NCBI GenBank assembly: GCA_001724265.1 | Contig: MEDY01000341.1 | Span: forward strand, 1-32,489 | Direction of reading: 5' to 3' | From: Rhizaria sp. SCN 62-66 | Taxonomy: Eukaryota > Rhizaria, unplaced | Length of the DNA: 32,489 bases | Shown: piece by piece, positions 18,701 to 29,786 of the stretch | Numbering within the stretch: position 1 is the first letter of the stretch | How the letters are laid out: every line of letters starts with the position of its first letter | Program-made: the position numbers and the translations under genes | Notes under the pieces: model-generated | Database searches by the model: none | Seen by the model: the letters and a program-made list of their open reading frames with translations, nothing else | Told to the model about the DNA's origin: nothing

Positions 18701-21700
18701 CGTGGTCCTTCTCAGAGACAAGGCGATCACCGAAAACGTGAATACACTCGTGCACCCAGAGACGCGCCATAGCTTCCTTGGTGTCGGTAAACTTAGAATC
18801 GGAGCGCAGCACGCCCTGAAACACGGCGGCGACGTCGCGCAGCGTGAACTGGTAGTGCGGGCACGCGGGCGTCGGCAGAAACTCGTCGCGGACGGACTTG
18901 AACACCTCGAGCGTGGCGTTAGCGAGCGCGGGAGCAAGACCCTTAACAGACTCCTCGAAACCTAGCAGGTGCGTCGCCGCAATGGTGCGGTACACACGGC
19001 GGATTTGCGCGTCCTCGGAGAAAGGAATATAAAGCACAACGCATTTGGTCATAAGGCGCTCCGAGAGCACCTCGCGCGCGCCACCGGGCGGTGCCATGGT
19101 ACCGAGGATCTGAAAGTCGATGATGTGCTTCTGCGGAGGCGACGTCTGCATCGACGCGCGCTCGTACACGAAGCCATACTCGAGGATCTGGCGCAGCATC
19201 TCGATCGGCTCCTGAGAGCCGAACTGTGACTTGCGCGGCATATTCATGTCATCAATCACCACAACGAGTGCGTTCTTCGAGCCAGCAGGGCCGTAGGTCG
19301 TGCGCTGGCGCTTTTCAAGCTTCGATTCGATAGCTTCCTGAGCCTGGCGAGACGTCGTACCATAGGAAAATGATACATTCATCACGAGCACATTACTGTC
19401 ACGGCCGGCGTCCTGCGACGCCGAGGGGGCGGACGCAGTGCCGTCCGCGTTGACAGCGGCGTTGGTAATCGCACCTTTGGCGGGCACACCGAGGCGTGCG
19501 AGCATTTCAGAGACGATGGTGGTCTTGCCGGAGCCCTCGGGGCCAATGGCGAGTGTGGCCATGCTAGAGCCGACAAGCGCGTTAAGCAGGAAGCCGTACT
19601 TGACAGTGTCGGCGGTAGGCACGACGAGTGTGTGGAACGTCGCGTGCGCTTGAGGGCGCCACGTCGCGGGGACGCGGTCCTCCCACGCGAGCCAGTCGCG
19701 CTTGACGGGGTCGACGACGTAGTCGAAGCAGGTCTGCAACGGCGGGAACTGAGTGTCTAGGTCGCGGAAAACGGTGTCAACGAGAGCACGCGAATGCGCA
19801 TCAAGGGTGCCGCAGAGACCCCAGATGGTGGAGAAGATCCACCACAGCTCGACCATGCGGAGGTAGCTCGAGCCAGTGTCCTGGCGCGCGTCAACACCGT
19901 TGGCGGCGGTGGCCACAACGTCGAAGAGACGCGTGATGTTGAGCACCTTGTGCATGTCCGACGTGCGAACGGGCTCCTCTACGTGCGCGGGCTGGCCGTT
20001 TGCGTCCGTAAGCGTCACAACGGGGTCGAACGCTCGCAAGATAGGTACGACGAACTTGTCCACCAGGCGAGCGATCGTGTCGCACGCCTCGCGGTTCAGC
20101 AGCGCGCCCTTGGCGGGTTTAAACGCGACGTTAGAAGCGGAAGCAGCGGCACCGGTAGTACCGGCCGCCGGAGCAGCGTTAGAAGCAGCAGCATCGCCAC
20201 CAGCAGCAGCGCCTGAATCGGCGGCAGCAGCAGCGGCAGCAACAGCCGCGGCACCAGTGCCAGCGTTGGCGTCGGAGCGCTGAAAGGCCTCCCAGTCGGC
20301 AACCTTGGCGCGGAGCCAGCCAGTGAGGTATGTGCGCCAGCCGACGAGGTTCTTGTCCATGTAGATCATGCCACAACGTGATACGGTGGCGGGGGAAGCC
20401 TGCGATAGGTCGGCGACCTCGAAAATGAGCGAGACGTTGGCAGGCAGCTGAATGCGGTCCTGGTTCACGAGTGTGAGAATCTTGTTATCGTCGAGAAGCG
20501 AGTTCATCGACTCAATCCAAAGCGTGTCGACGGGACCATCCATAACGACCCACTTCTCGGTGTTCGTCTCTTGCGCAGTGAGACAGGCCTTGCGAATCAG
20601 CGACGCAAGCGCGCCGTCACGCCACTCTTTGGTGGCGCCATCATAGCAGCCGTAGAGCTCGTCGACGGTGACAGCCTTGGGGTTCATTGGTAGCACCTCA
20701 ACGGGCAGCCAGGGACCGCCCAGTACGCTCGTCACCGACGGCGCGGGCTGCCAGTTCTTGGAGTTCAGCTGTTGCTGCTGCTGTTGCTGCTGCTGAAGAG
20801 CGACCTTCTTGGCATGCAGTGCAGTGATCGAGCGCGCGAGCATGTTCCACGCAGTCGACTTGCCGGCGAGCGAGCCACCGACGAGCATGTTGCCGTGGCG
20901 AATAGACTTGGACTCGAACAGCTGGAGCGTCTTCTGCACAAGGGGTGCGTGCTCCTGCAGCTGCGCCAGACGCACCTGATTTGTGATCTCAGAGCCCAGG
21001 GCATCGAGCTCAGTGGGTGCGGCGCCGGCCTCCTCGAAGCAGTCGTGGAGCAGGCCATCGAAGAGCGCCTCGTCGTCGGGCACAAGCGACGAGGTGTTCA
21101 TGTCGCGCAGTGCCTGGATTAGCACGTCGTCCTCGCGCACAGGCGGGACTGAGGGCATCGACGCCGCGGCAGCCGCAATCAAGGCCTGGCCGGCGGCAGT
21201 GTTAATGCCGAGAGACTGCGCTTGCACGTGCGCCTGCGCCATCTGCTGGGCGTGCGCGGTGGCGGCAGCGGTGGCGGCCATTTGGCGCGCGAGCGTGCCA
21301 GCACGCGTAAGCACTGCCTTAAGCGCACGGAGACCGTAAGAGTAGTGTGATTGCTTCGACAGTTGCTGGTCAACGAGACGGTAGACGGAGAGCAGCTTCT
21401 TGGCCAGCGAGTCGGCCTCGACAAAGCCTTCGGAGAGCAGCATGATCTCGGCAATGAGCAAAGAGTCTGGCACCATCATGGCGATAGGGCGGAAGAGCGC
21501 CTTCAGGTTCTCGGGCAGCTCGGAGCGGCCCTCGTAACCAGCACCGCGGGGGTTCATGGTGATGAAGATACCGACGTTGGCGTCGAGCGCCATGTCCTGG
21601 TTGTCGAAACGGAAACGCGTCTTAGACTGGCGCAGCGCGTCAAAAATCGTCGAGACTTGCAGCGCAACGACAGAAAGCACATCAACGGCGATACGGTTGA

Positions 21701-24700
21701 ACTCATCGAAGCAGCCCCACGCGCCAGTCTGCGAGAGACCAGAAAAAATGCGAGCCAGTGAGCGCGGATCCATATTGGGCGTGCAGTTGAAGATGAGCAC
21801 GAAGCGGCCAAGGTTCTTACCGAGATCCTTGACAGTCTCAGTCTTGCCGGTACCGGCGGGGCCCTGGGGCGCGCAACCGAGGATGAGCGAGAGAGCGTTG
21901 GTCATCGTGATATAGGCACGGTCAGTGAGCGGAGTCACAACGAGACGGCCGTTGTTGCCCTGATACTCGTAGCCATAAGGGAACGTGGCGTTGTTCTGCT
22001 TGGTGAAGCAGCGGCCAAACTCGCCGGCCTTGGACTCGAAGTAGAAGCGTAGCTGAGACGTCCATTCAAAAGACTGCATGGGCACCTTGGCTTTGGTAGC
22101 GAGGCGCAGGCGCTCAATGACGTCACGGTTGTGCACCTCAATAACCGTGAGCGCGTTGATCTTTAAACGGTCAATCTTGCTTAAGTCCTGGCGCACAGCG
22201 CGTGTGAGCACCGTGATGTACTCCTGCCAGTCGGCGTGCAGACGGCGGATCGCCTTGCGATTCTTGACCACGTCCTGCAGTGCGAGCTGGCACTTCATGG
22301 TCCAGCCTAGCTGGCTCGACGCGATGACCATCTGGCCCGCGGTGAACTTGATCCACTGCGCCAGCGACTGCGAGCGTTTGTGCGTCTGCATCTGCACAAA
22401 GCTGAGCACACGAAGTAGCTCCTTCTGCAGCGCCTCTGAGACGGAGCGCTCGACCTCACGCAGCCAGCCCTCGACCTCACCGTCGACCTGGACGGGCGCC
22501 GAGAGCTTGAGCTCCTCGCCGTCGGGCGCAATAACGCCCATGATCTCGGTAAAGCGCGCACCAGCCTGCAGCAGCGCGGGAGGCGGCTGCAGCACGGAGA
22601 GCGACTTGATGCCCATAAAGAACTTAGAGAGGTGCTTCTGCACGTACGCCGGGTCGCGGCCCTGGCCAAGAACCTCAAGAAGGTCATCGTTGGCAAGGAA
22701 GTAGAAACGTGGAAACGCAGCACGCTTGGTCTCAAGGAAGCGGTCGAGCTTCTGGTTGATCTTCTCGAGCGTCTCGAGCATACGTGTGAGACGTTCAATG
22801 AGCCCGTCCTCGAGCAGATCGAGCGCGAGACTGCGGCGCGCAAGCTTGTCCATAACCTCGACCCAGCTGGCGTTGACAGATTCAAATAGAGAAGTCTCCT
22901 GCGGCAGCTGCTTGCGGATGTCCACGGACTCGGCGACAACGCTCTCGTGATACGACCACTTGCTCTGCACCTGCAGCATCATGTCGATCGACTCTGCAAG
23001 CTCGTTAAGCGTGTGCATCCAGTGAGTGATACTCTTGGCAAAGTTGGGGAAGAAGATTGAGTTCTTCTGTGTGGCGAGGATGAGCTGGTGCGCCTCGAGC
23101 TTATCGGAGAACTGCTCAATCGAGCGGATCTTCCAGTACTTGCCCTTGTAGCGCGCGAGGTCGAGACGTTCGACCTCCCAGGTGCGCGCGATCTCCTGCA
23201 GCTGCGTCTCAATGGTCATTTCACGCGCGGCGATGCTGGCGACGTGCGCGACGGCTTCGGCATGCATGTGTAGACCGAGCGCGAAAACTTTTTCAAGCGT
23301 AAGCTCGGCAGCACTGGAAACCATGGGCTGCTGAGTCTCCTCCTGGAGCATCTCCCAGTGGCGCGGGCGCATCGCGGAAGAGCACAGGTGGCCGATGAGT
23401 GGCAGCGACTGGCGAAAGCGCTGCACGAGGCCGGCAACTGCGCGCCACGCCTTCCAGAGCTTAACAACACGCGTCATCTTGGTGAGACGCGTTTGGAAAG
23501 CTGAAGCCTGATTGTCAAGATCCGCGGCGTTGAGGTCGGCGAGCTTAGACACGGACCAGGAGCGCCACTTAGCGAGCCACTGCTTGGTGCAGAGCCACAC
23601 AGACTCGAGAAGCTGAAGTTCCGCCTCGGTCTGAGCCATCTCCTTGTACTCGGGGTGGGGAATGCCGAAGACGTCCATACCCTTGTGCATCGACACCGCC
23701 TTGGCACGGTTGTCCGCGAGGCGCTTGTTGAACTGTTGCAGGATCTCTGTCGCGGCCTCAACGTCGGTTTCAACCGGGTTGTCGGGAGCGTCAAAGGGAC
23801 CGTGCTCCTTGAGATCGGTGCGGGTGTCGAGCACTTGCTGGGCAAAAAGCGCCATCGTCTCCTCGAGCTCGTTACGCATGTCCACCTTCTTGGCTTCGAG
23901 GACCTGCTCGGACTCGTTCATGCTCTCGCTCATGTTCTGGATCTCGAGCTTAAGCGAGTCCATCGCCTCTTTCTCTTCGTCAGAAATGTGCACGTCGAAG
24001 CGGTCAAGCGCCGTGTACGTCTCGCGCAGAGTGTCGAAGCGCGACTCGATAAAGGGGAACTCGCGCTGCAGAGTAAGCACCAGACCGACGGCCTCGGCAA
24101 GCTCGTCCAGAGTGTCTGGACGCGCTTTGAGGCGGCGAATCGACAGCGCGCACAGCTCGCGCATGCTCTTGCACTCCTTAACGGCCATATCGTGGAGCAC
24201 CTGCAGGTACCCCATTTGCCACTGCTGGCAGTGCGACAGGATCGACTGCTTTAGCTTGGCGCAATCGGCACGCAGGAAGCCGACGGAGCGGATCGACTCC
24301 TCGGCCGCAACGTCTTTAGCGCTGTTGCGGTAGATCTCGATGTCGCGTTCGATCTTCTTGACCTCGCGCTTCTTCTCCATCGCACGGCGGATGAACTGGC
24401 CCTTGTCGGGGGACCAGATGGAGTAGTAGCGGTCCGTGAACTCCTTCAGCAGACTGTGCACCTTAGGAGCGATGTCCGTCGGCGCGTTTACGATTGGCGT
24501 CAGCAGACGCAGTATCTCGGCGTCGTTAGAGATGGCCATAAAGAAGCTCAGCTCCTGAGGCGCGTTCAGGCTTAGCGTGACATCCGCAGTGTGTGCGCCC
24601 ACCGGCACAGAGACGGCAGTGGTGCCAACCGCAGCAGAGGGAGCACTGAGCGCCGCGACAGTGCCGTCGGCGCCGTCTTCCTGGGCGAGCAAAGCGTGGG

Positions 24701-27700
24701 TGTTGAGCAGGTCGGAGTAGCGCTGGATGTCCTGGATGGTCTGAATGGCCAAGTAAACTGTTTGGTTAATGACGCCCGTGAACTCAGACAGCGAAGGACG
24801 GATGCCAACAGACAGTGCACGCTCACCAGCGGCGGCGCGAGCCTCAGCAAGCGCGCCACGGTCGTCAAGCACGACAGAGACCTGAAAGAGTGGCGAGCCA
24901 GAGGCGGGCGTGCCGACCATCGTCGAAGGGTTGACGTAGGCGCCGCTAGATGAGCTGCTGTTGTAGCCAAGCGCGGCCTCGGAGACGATCGCGCGGCCAA
25001 ACTCGACAAAGGCGCGCTTGACTGAGACACGAAGCGCGTCTTCGATCTTGCGGTCGACCTGCTTGACGTAGCGCACCCACTCACGCTGCACAGTGCGAGG
25101 GTGGCCCTCGATGAACGTCTGCGCCTTGCGCAACGTCGTCTCGATCGTCGTCTTGATGTCCGTCAGCTCCTCCTTTAGCACCTTGCGGTGCTCGCTCTGG
25201 CGCGCGTCAAACGAGACGAGGTCGTACACAACCTTTTTCTCCAGCGAGATGAACGTGACATCGGCGAGGCGCGCGCAGTTGTTGTTGATGTGCGCGTTGA
25301 AGACTTTGAACTGGCAGATAAGGGCGTACACCTCGCGGCACTTGGCCAGCGCGTTGGACAAGAACCAGTCCTTGACGTGGGGCTTTTGCGTCCACGTGAT
25401 CTTGGACAGTCCAGGCGTGACGATGCGGTCAACCTGGCGCAGGTGCTCTGCGAACAGACGCTTCTCCTCAACACTCAGCGCGTCGATGATGGCGTTGTGC
25501 GCGCGCACGAGCGCCATGACTTTCTCGCGCATCGCGCGCAGCGGCTCGGCCTGCGCCGTGGCCTCGAGCGCGGCGTACGGCGCTGGGAAGTCGCTGTGCA
25601 GCTTGGCCCAAGCGCGCACCTCGGTGAAGAGGCGCAGCAGCGGCTTGTCAAAGTTGCACTCAAGGTGGCCCATGGTGAGCCCTGACGCGGCGAACTTTTG
25701 CTGCATCTCATGCACTGCACGAGCGGCCTCGTTGGCGGCCGCGACGGCGGACTGAGCCTCCTGCTGGCGGCGAGCCTCTTCGGCCGAGGTCTGCGAGTTG
25801 GACACGGACGACGTGCGGCCGTGGGACGCGGCGCGAGCGGCAGCGACGGCCTCGCGGGCGATCTCGGCAGTGCGCTGCGCTTCCTGGATCGCGGCGTGGA
25901 TCGCGGCATTGGTCTTAGATCCGACGCGGACCATGAGCGCGGTCTCGAGGCGATCGCCGAAGATGCGGCCGTCCTGCATCGAAACAGTAGCGGCAACGGT
26001 GGCGACCCACTCCGTGTGCATTTGGCGCATGTATTGCGTGAGCGAGTGCGCCAGCTTGAGGTACTGCACCTCAGCGTCGTGCACCGTTGCGGGTTTGGCC
26101 AGGTTCAGCGAGTGCGCGGTCTGTAGCGCAGAGTGGGCCGCGTCGGCGCGCAACAGCAGAGAGTGCGCCCACAGTGCGCGGCCCGCGAACGTGGGCTCGT
26201 CCATGCCGGCGGGAACGTGCCGCTCCTTCTGCTGCTTGGCGAGGAATAGCGAACGGATGGCCTTTAGCTCCTCGCCGAAGAGCAAATAAAGCGCCTCACC
26301 CTTTTCCTGGATCTTGACCTTAATCGCAGGGCGCACTGCGAGATCAAGCAGCGCCTCAATGAGCTGGACGCCAGCAGCAACGGTACCGACGTTTTCCCAA
26401 GCGGTGTTGATGACGTTGCCCATCATGAGCTCAAGCTCGCTCATTGCCATCTTGAAATGGTTGTAGTCGTAGTGCCACTCGGTCGTCTTGACGTTGAGGA
26501 TGTCGTACGACAGGTGACTGAGGTGATGCACACGCTTGCGGAACGCCTCGCGAATCTCTACCAGCGAGCGGTGTAGCTCGCGCGCCCGCATGCCGCCGAA
26601 CGCAGAGATGCCGGAGCGCTTGCCGGGACGCAGATGGGCCGAGATACGCGCAAACTGCAGCTGTCCCTCGCAGACCTCGACGAGGTTGCCGCAACGTTGC
26701 ACAAAGGCGTCGACCTGGGCGAAGATGCCGTTGGCGCTAGCGTCAAAAAACCAGTTGCGGCAGTCGGGGTCGCGCGCGATGGCGATGGCGGCGCGTGCGT
26801 AGAGACGGCGCCACTCCTCACAGGCCGCGATCGAGTGGCGCAAGCGCGCAAGTGAAGTCTCGGCATCGCCGTCAAGGATATCCTTGAGCGAAAGCGCCTT
26901 GGAGCACTGTTGCACGATCTGGGTCGAAACCTTGCGAAGCAGACCGGTGAGACGCTCCTCAACGCCGTAGTGCGCCGAGGCGGACCAGATCATGCGCACG
27001 ATGTTAAGGATGCGTGGCAGCAGTGACGCCACCTGGTCGGGCTCGGCCTTCGAGAGCTGCGTGCAGGGCTCCGCGAGCGACTCGAGAAATCGCAGGTTGT
27101 CATTAGCCTCGGACAGGCCGGTCTCAACGCGCGCGCGCAGCGAGTCGTAGTCGGACAGGTAGCGCGACTCGGCCAAACGCAGCACGGCAACGATGCGCTG
27201 AACACCGGGGCGGTCGAGCTGCTTGTTGATGTTAGAGAGGTCGTGCGCGCGGTCGCGCCAGAACTGGATCTCTTCCAGAGGGCCGTCAGTGTCCTGTGTG
27301 AGCAGCGTGGCCTCCTGGTTGCCCACGACGTCTTTGACTTGGCGTGTCCAGTGCACCATGGTAGCCTCCAGGCGCGCAACAAGGTCCGAGTCCTTGACAG
27401 CGCGCGCGGGGTCGGCGCAGGGTTCGTCAGGCACGTAGAGGATGGTGCGGCCCTGAGTGAGGTACGTGGTTTCGACCAGGGACGCCATGAACTTGTGCAA
27501 ACCGGCGGTAAAGTCGCGACGCACGCTCTCGGGCCACTGCTCGTTGTGGGTGAAAACGGGCATGTACTCAGACGTCATGTCGCGCAGCAGCTGCTCCATC
27601 TCGTCCAGGCCCACTGTGCCGACGGCAACGTACTGGCCGATGTTGTGACGCGACAGTTCAGTCTCAGGCTCCAGCTTCACGAAGTACTGGAACGTGTCGA

Positions 27701-28085
27701 GCGAGCGCGTCTCAACAAAGTCAGTGTGAATCACAAGGTGCTCGCCCTCGGAGATTGTCACGATACACTTGGTCAGCTCCGGGTTCACCAGGAACTCGTA
27801 GCAAACGTCCTCATGGTCCACTGTCCACATTTCCCTAGAGAGAACGAAAGCAAAGTAGTTAAAAGCGACAGAGAGGGATAGTGGTTGAGTTCAGGCAGGT
27901 AGATGAGGTAATATATGCCAGAAAAGAACAACCATGCATATGAAAATATGAGATTGGACGTGGGGGACGTACTTCTTGAAGCCGGGGAGAGTGATCTTCT
28001 GTTGAAACCACTCGAAGAGGGCATAGTCAAACTCCTCCTGCTCCTGAAGCTGGCGGAGTTGCTCGCCAAACGTACGGATGTCCAT
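12717..28085 (-). CDS. Axonemal inner-arm dynein heavy chain, DNAH2 (I1/f 1-beta) type; join of 28085-27973 and 27834-12717
   Basis: A predicted 5076-residue flagellar motor subunit in two exons. Exon 1 starts at the ATG at 28085 (MDIRTFGEQL) and ends at 27973; a 138-nt phase-2 intron joins FKK to EMWTVDHEDVCYEF. The N-terminal tail (1-1990) carries DHC_N1 and DHC_N2/linker sequence. The motor follows: AAA1 P-loop GPAGTGKT (about 2028) with Walker B CFDEFN; AAA2 GSLAGKS (about 2355) with VVMDGPVDTLWIESMNSLLDDNK; AAA3 GPEGSGKT (about 2800); AAA4 GVGGSGRQ (about 3205), with Arg for Lys as is usual in axonemal chains; stalk coiled coils flanking a microtubule-binding domain (about 3600-3720, DKDNISNATLKAVGKY); AAA5 (VNFAVKLRGLEQQL); AAA6 (FRLWMSSDPTPDFPIGLLQ); and the C-terminal barrel. 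DTLWIESMNS and NFAVK-GLE match DNAH2 as I remember it. Low-complexity Ala, Gln and Gly inserts explain much of the extra length over about 4400 residues. Confidence 0.95.
20769..20795 (-). repeat. CAG/CAA codon run coding nine Gln within dynein AAA2
   Basis: Nine consecutive Gln codons (seven CAG, two CAA) lie about 25 residues after the AAA2 P-loop of the dynein heavy chain. The interruption by CAA suggests an older run. A homopolymer inside a folded AAA module is unusual and probably forms a surface loop. Confidence 0.85.
27835..27972 (-). other. Spliceosomal intron 1 of the dynein heavy-chain gene
   Basis: The 138-nt intron begins GTACGT (27972-27967) and ends CTCTCTAG (AG at 27836-27835) on the minus strand. 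A TTTTTAACTAC stretch about 30 nt before the acceptor is a plausible branch site within a pyrimidine-rich tract. It splits a Lys codon AA|G (phase 2). Removing it keeps the frame from MDIRTF into the long downstream reading frame. Base composition inside is AT-rich, unlike both exons. Confidence 0.85.
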
Positions 28086-28648
28086 CGTAAAGAGCTGCAA
28101 AGGCGCCACAGAGGGGGCCGAGTGTCTTTACGCAGAGATCCTGTTTTAGGCAAAGACGCGGGGGAAGTTGTGCTGTGCTAGCGGGTGTAGTCTCTGAGTG
28201 TGAAGAGCAAAACAAAAACAGGCCTAGAATAAGATAAGCAACGTTTCTTAGGGGACATAGTCAAATTATAATATAAATTGTGTATCATATAATACATCAA
28301 AGCAACATCAGAGCTAATGACGAACAAACGGACGAGCTGCAGCTGCTCCAGCGATGGTCCATAGGGACCGTTTCTGGCTCGGCCAGTCCAAGTTTGAACT
28401 CTGTGACCGAGCATATCAACAAAGTTAAGCCGCAAGAGCTCTCGCCAGTCAGGCAGACTGGACCAAGACTGCACCTGCCTGACCGAGACTGGCCGAGTGA
28501 GTCTATAGAAAAGCATAGCTAGTGCGTCAGGCTGATCGTCAAATAGCATATTATTTTGTGTATGATGGATGTAAGTTTGTTTAACTATTTGTGTTTCTTT
28601 GCTTAATTTCTACGATGCGCTATTTGTGTAGCTCTGCGTGTCCGCAAC
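28086..28648. other. Divergent intergenic region between dynein and the small mitochondrial gene
   Basis: About 560 bp between divergent starts, expected to hold both promoters. The middle (28340-28500) has higher GC and several inverted repeats, listed separately. The flanks are AT-rich. A minus-strand open frame at 28178-28549 shows no recognisable domain. On the minus strand, CTTTGCAG lies 9 nt before the dynein ATG. On the plus strand, TTGTGTAG lies 17 nt before the small gene's ATG. Confidence 0.5.
28356..28497. repeat. Cluster of inverted repeats in a divergent promoter region
   Basis: CTCGGCCAGTC at 28378-28388 is a perfect 11-bp inverted copy of GACTGGCCGAG at 28487-28497. Between them CCAGTC (28445-28450) and GACTGG (28456-28461) form a 6-bp stem, and just upstream GGTCC-4 nt-GGACC forms another (28356-28369). 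The recurring CCAGTC/GACTGG word suggests a shared binding site, although a structured transcript is possible. Confidence 0.45.
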
Positions 28649-29119
28649 ATGCTGAGCCGTCTCAGTTGGCTTGCCCGCCCCCTCACAGGCGCTGTACCTC
28701 AGGTTGCCGCCTGCCAGGCCGCTTCTCCCGTCGCCACCCCTTTCCGCATGGCGATCACTTCTAACAAGTCTAACAAGAGCACTCGCAACGTCGCCAAGCA
28801 CCATGCCAAGCGCACCGCGACCCTCGCTCTCCGTGAAGGCACCACCCGCTTCGACCTCTTCCCCGAAGTCACCCTCCGTGACTTCCGCCGGTACGTTCTG
28901 CGTTCTAGCTCATGGCCACACTCTAGATTCTCCTGATCTTTTCTTTGAACTGTTGACCTCCCAATCTTTTCGTTCCTGTTTATACCCTATGCGTTCTCCC
29001 TCTCTAGTTGGCCTCGCCCCATGGTGCTCGAGTCGGACACCATCCCTAACTTTGTCCGTCCCGCACCCCAGCTCGTCACCAAGAAGCCCTTCGCCACCCT
29101 CGATGTTATCCCCTTCTAA
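28649..29119 (+). CDS. Small basic protein with mitochondrial-type presequence, function unknown; join of 28649-28890 and 29008-29119
   Basis: A predicted 117-residue protein from two exons. The N-terminus (MLSRLSWLARPLTGAVPQ) has the Arg-spaced amphipathic pattern of a mitochondrial presequence, without acidic residues for the first 60 positions. The middle (about 38-60) is strongly basic (NKSNKSTRNVAKHHAKR), followed by FDLFPEVTLRDFRRRWPRP and a Pro-rich end finishing DVIPF. A 117-nt phase-2 intron splits Arg81 (CG|T). Without splicing the frame would end after 14 further residues read from AT-richer sequence. Size, basic charge and presequence suit a mitochondrial ribosomal or respiratory-complex subunit, but I recognise no family, so that is inference only. 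An internal Met34 could give a shorter product lacking the presequence. The gene is divergent from dynein and in tandem with GAA1. Confidence 0.75.
28891..29007 (+). other. Spliceosomal intron of the small mitochondrial-type gene
   Basis: The 117-nt intron begins GTACGT at 28891 and ends CTCTCTAG at 29007, with a long pyrimidine-rich tract before the acceptor and TTGAC near 28953 as a possible branch site. Donor, acceptor and phase (2) match the dynein intron, which supports both calls. Confidence 0.8.
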
Positions 29120-29786
29120 ACGCGCTATTCTCTGCGTCACTGGTGCCGCTATGGCGCCTCAATGCTGCTCTATTGCACCGCTGGGCATGTCTAACTGACT
29201 TCATGTTTAGCCGTGAGACGAGGCTCATTAACAGCCTGTCTAACGGCTCGTGCTCCTACCACTACCTATCACTGTGTCAATGACCAGACCCGTGCGCAGG
29301 TGTGGTGATGCGTGGCACACCTTATTTGCTACAATTTGTGGTGGGCGTTGTGCCCTACCCGCCGTTATCTATCCGAGAGTGCATCCGTTGCGCCTTATCG
29401 CGCGGAGCTCACCTTTTGACTATGGTTTATAATACATTTTGACATATCTTCCTTTTCACTTGTGTTTCAAATACGCTGACTTACAAGCTGTATGTAAGGC
29501 ATTGTATCCAGTCATATATATTTTCAACCTGTCATTGCCCATTATGGCCCGCTACATGGGTATTATGATGATGTCTTAGATCTGCGGACCAACAGCTCGA
29601 TCGCAGGACTTAAGTTGCTCAGAAGAACATTTGCTTCCGAGATATCGGGATCGTCAAGTTGGATTTGCGGTCGAATTTCTGGTATCAACGTGAATTTAAC
29701 ATATTCTGCTACAATTATATTTCGAAGCATGCATATCTAACCTCACGTATCACCTCTTGTCCATACTCGACTCTTGACCCAGGCGC
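29120..29786. other. Intergenic region upstream of GAA1
   Basis: About 670 bp, mostly AT-rich after 29400. It carries the 3' UTR of the small mitochondrial-type gene and the promoter of GAA1. I see no canonical AATAAA for the upstream gene. TCTAACCTCAC followed by a pyrimidine-rich run and CCCAG ends 4 nt before the GAA1 ATG and looks like a branch site plus 3' splice site. No other gene is recognisable. Confidence 0.5.

Noticed and set aside
28083-28109. Longer dynein exon 1 starting at a GTG at 28109, and a protease start at a TTG at 6552
   Set aside because: Nuclear eukaryotic genes start at ATG; in both cases an in-frame ATG lies just downstream and gives a sensible N-terminus.
28178-28549. 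Minus-strand 123-codon frame upstream of the dynein gene
   Set aside because: It has no domain and mixed composition, and it spans the inverted-repeat promoter region and AT-rich flanks. It does not connect in phase to dynein exon 1 by any clear splice site.
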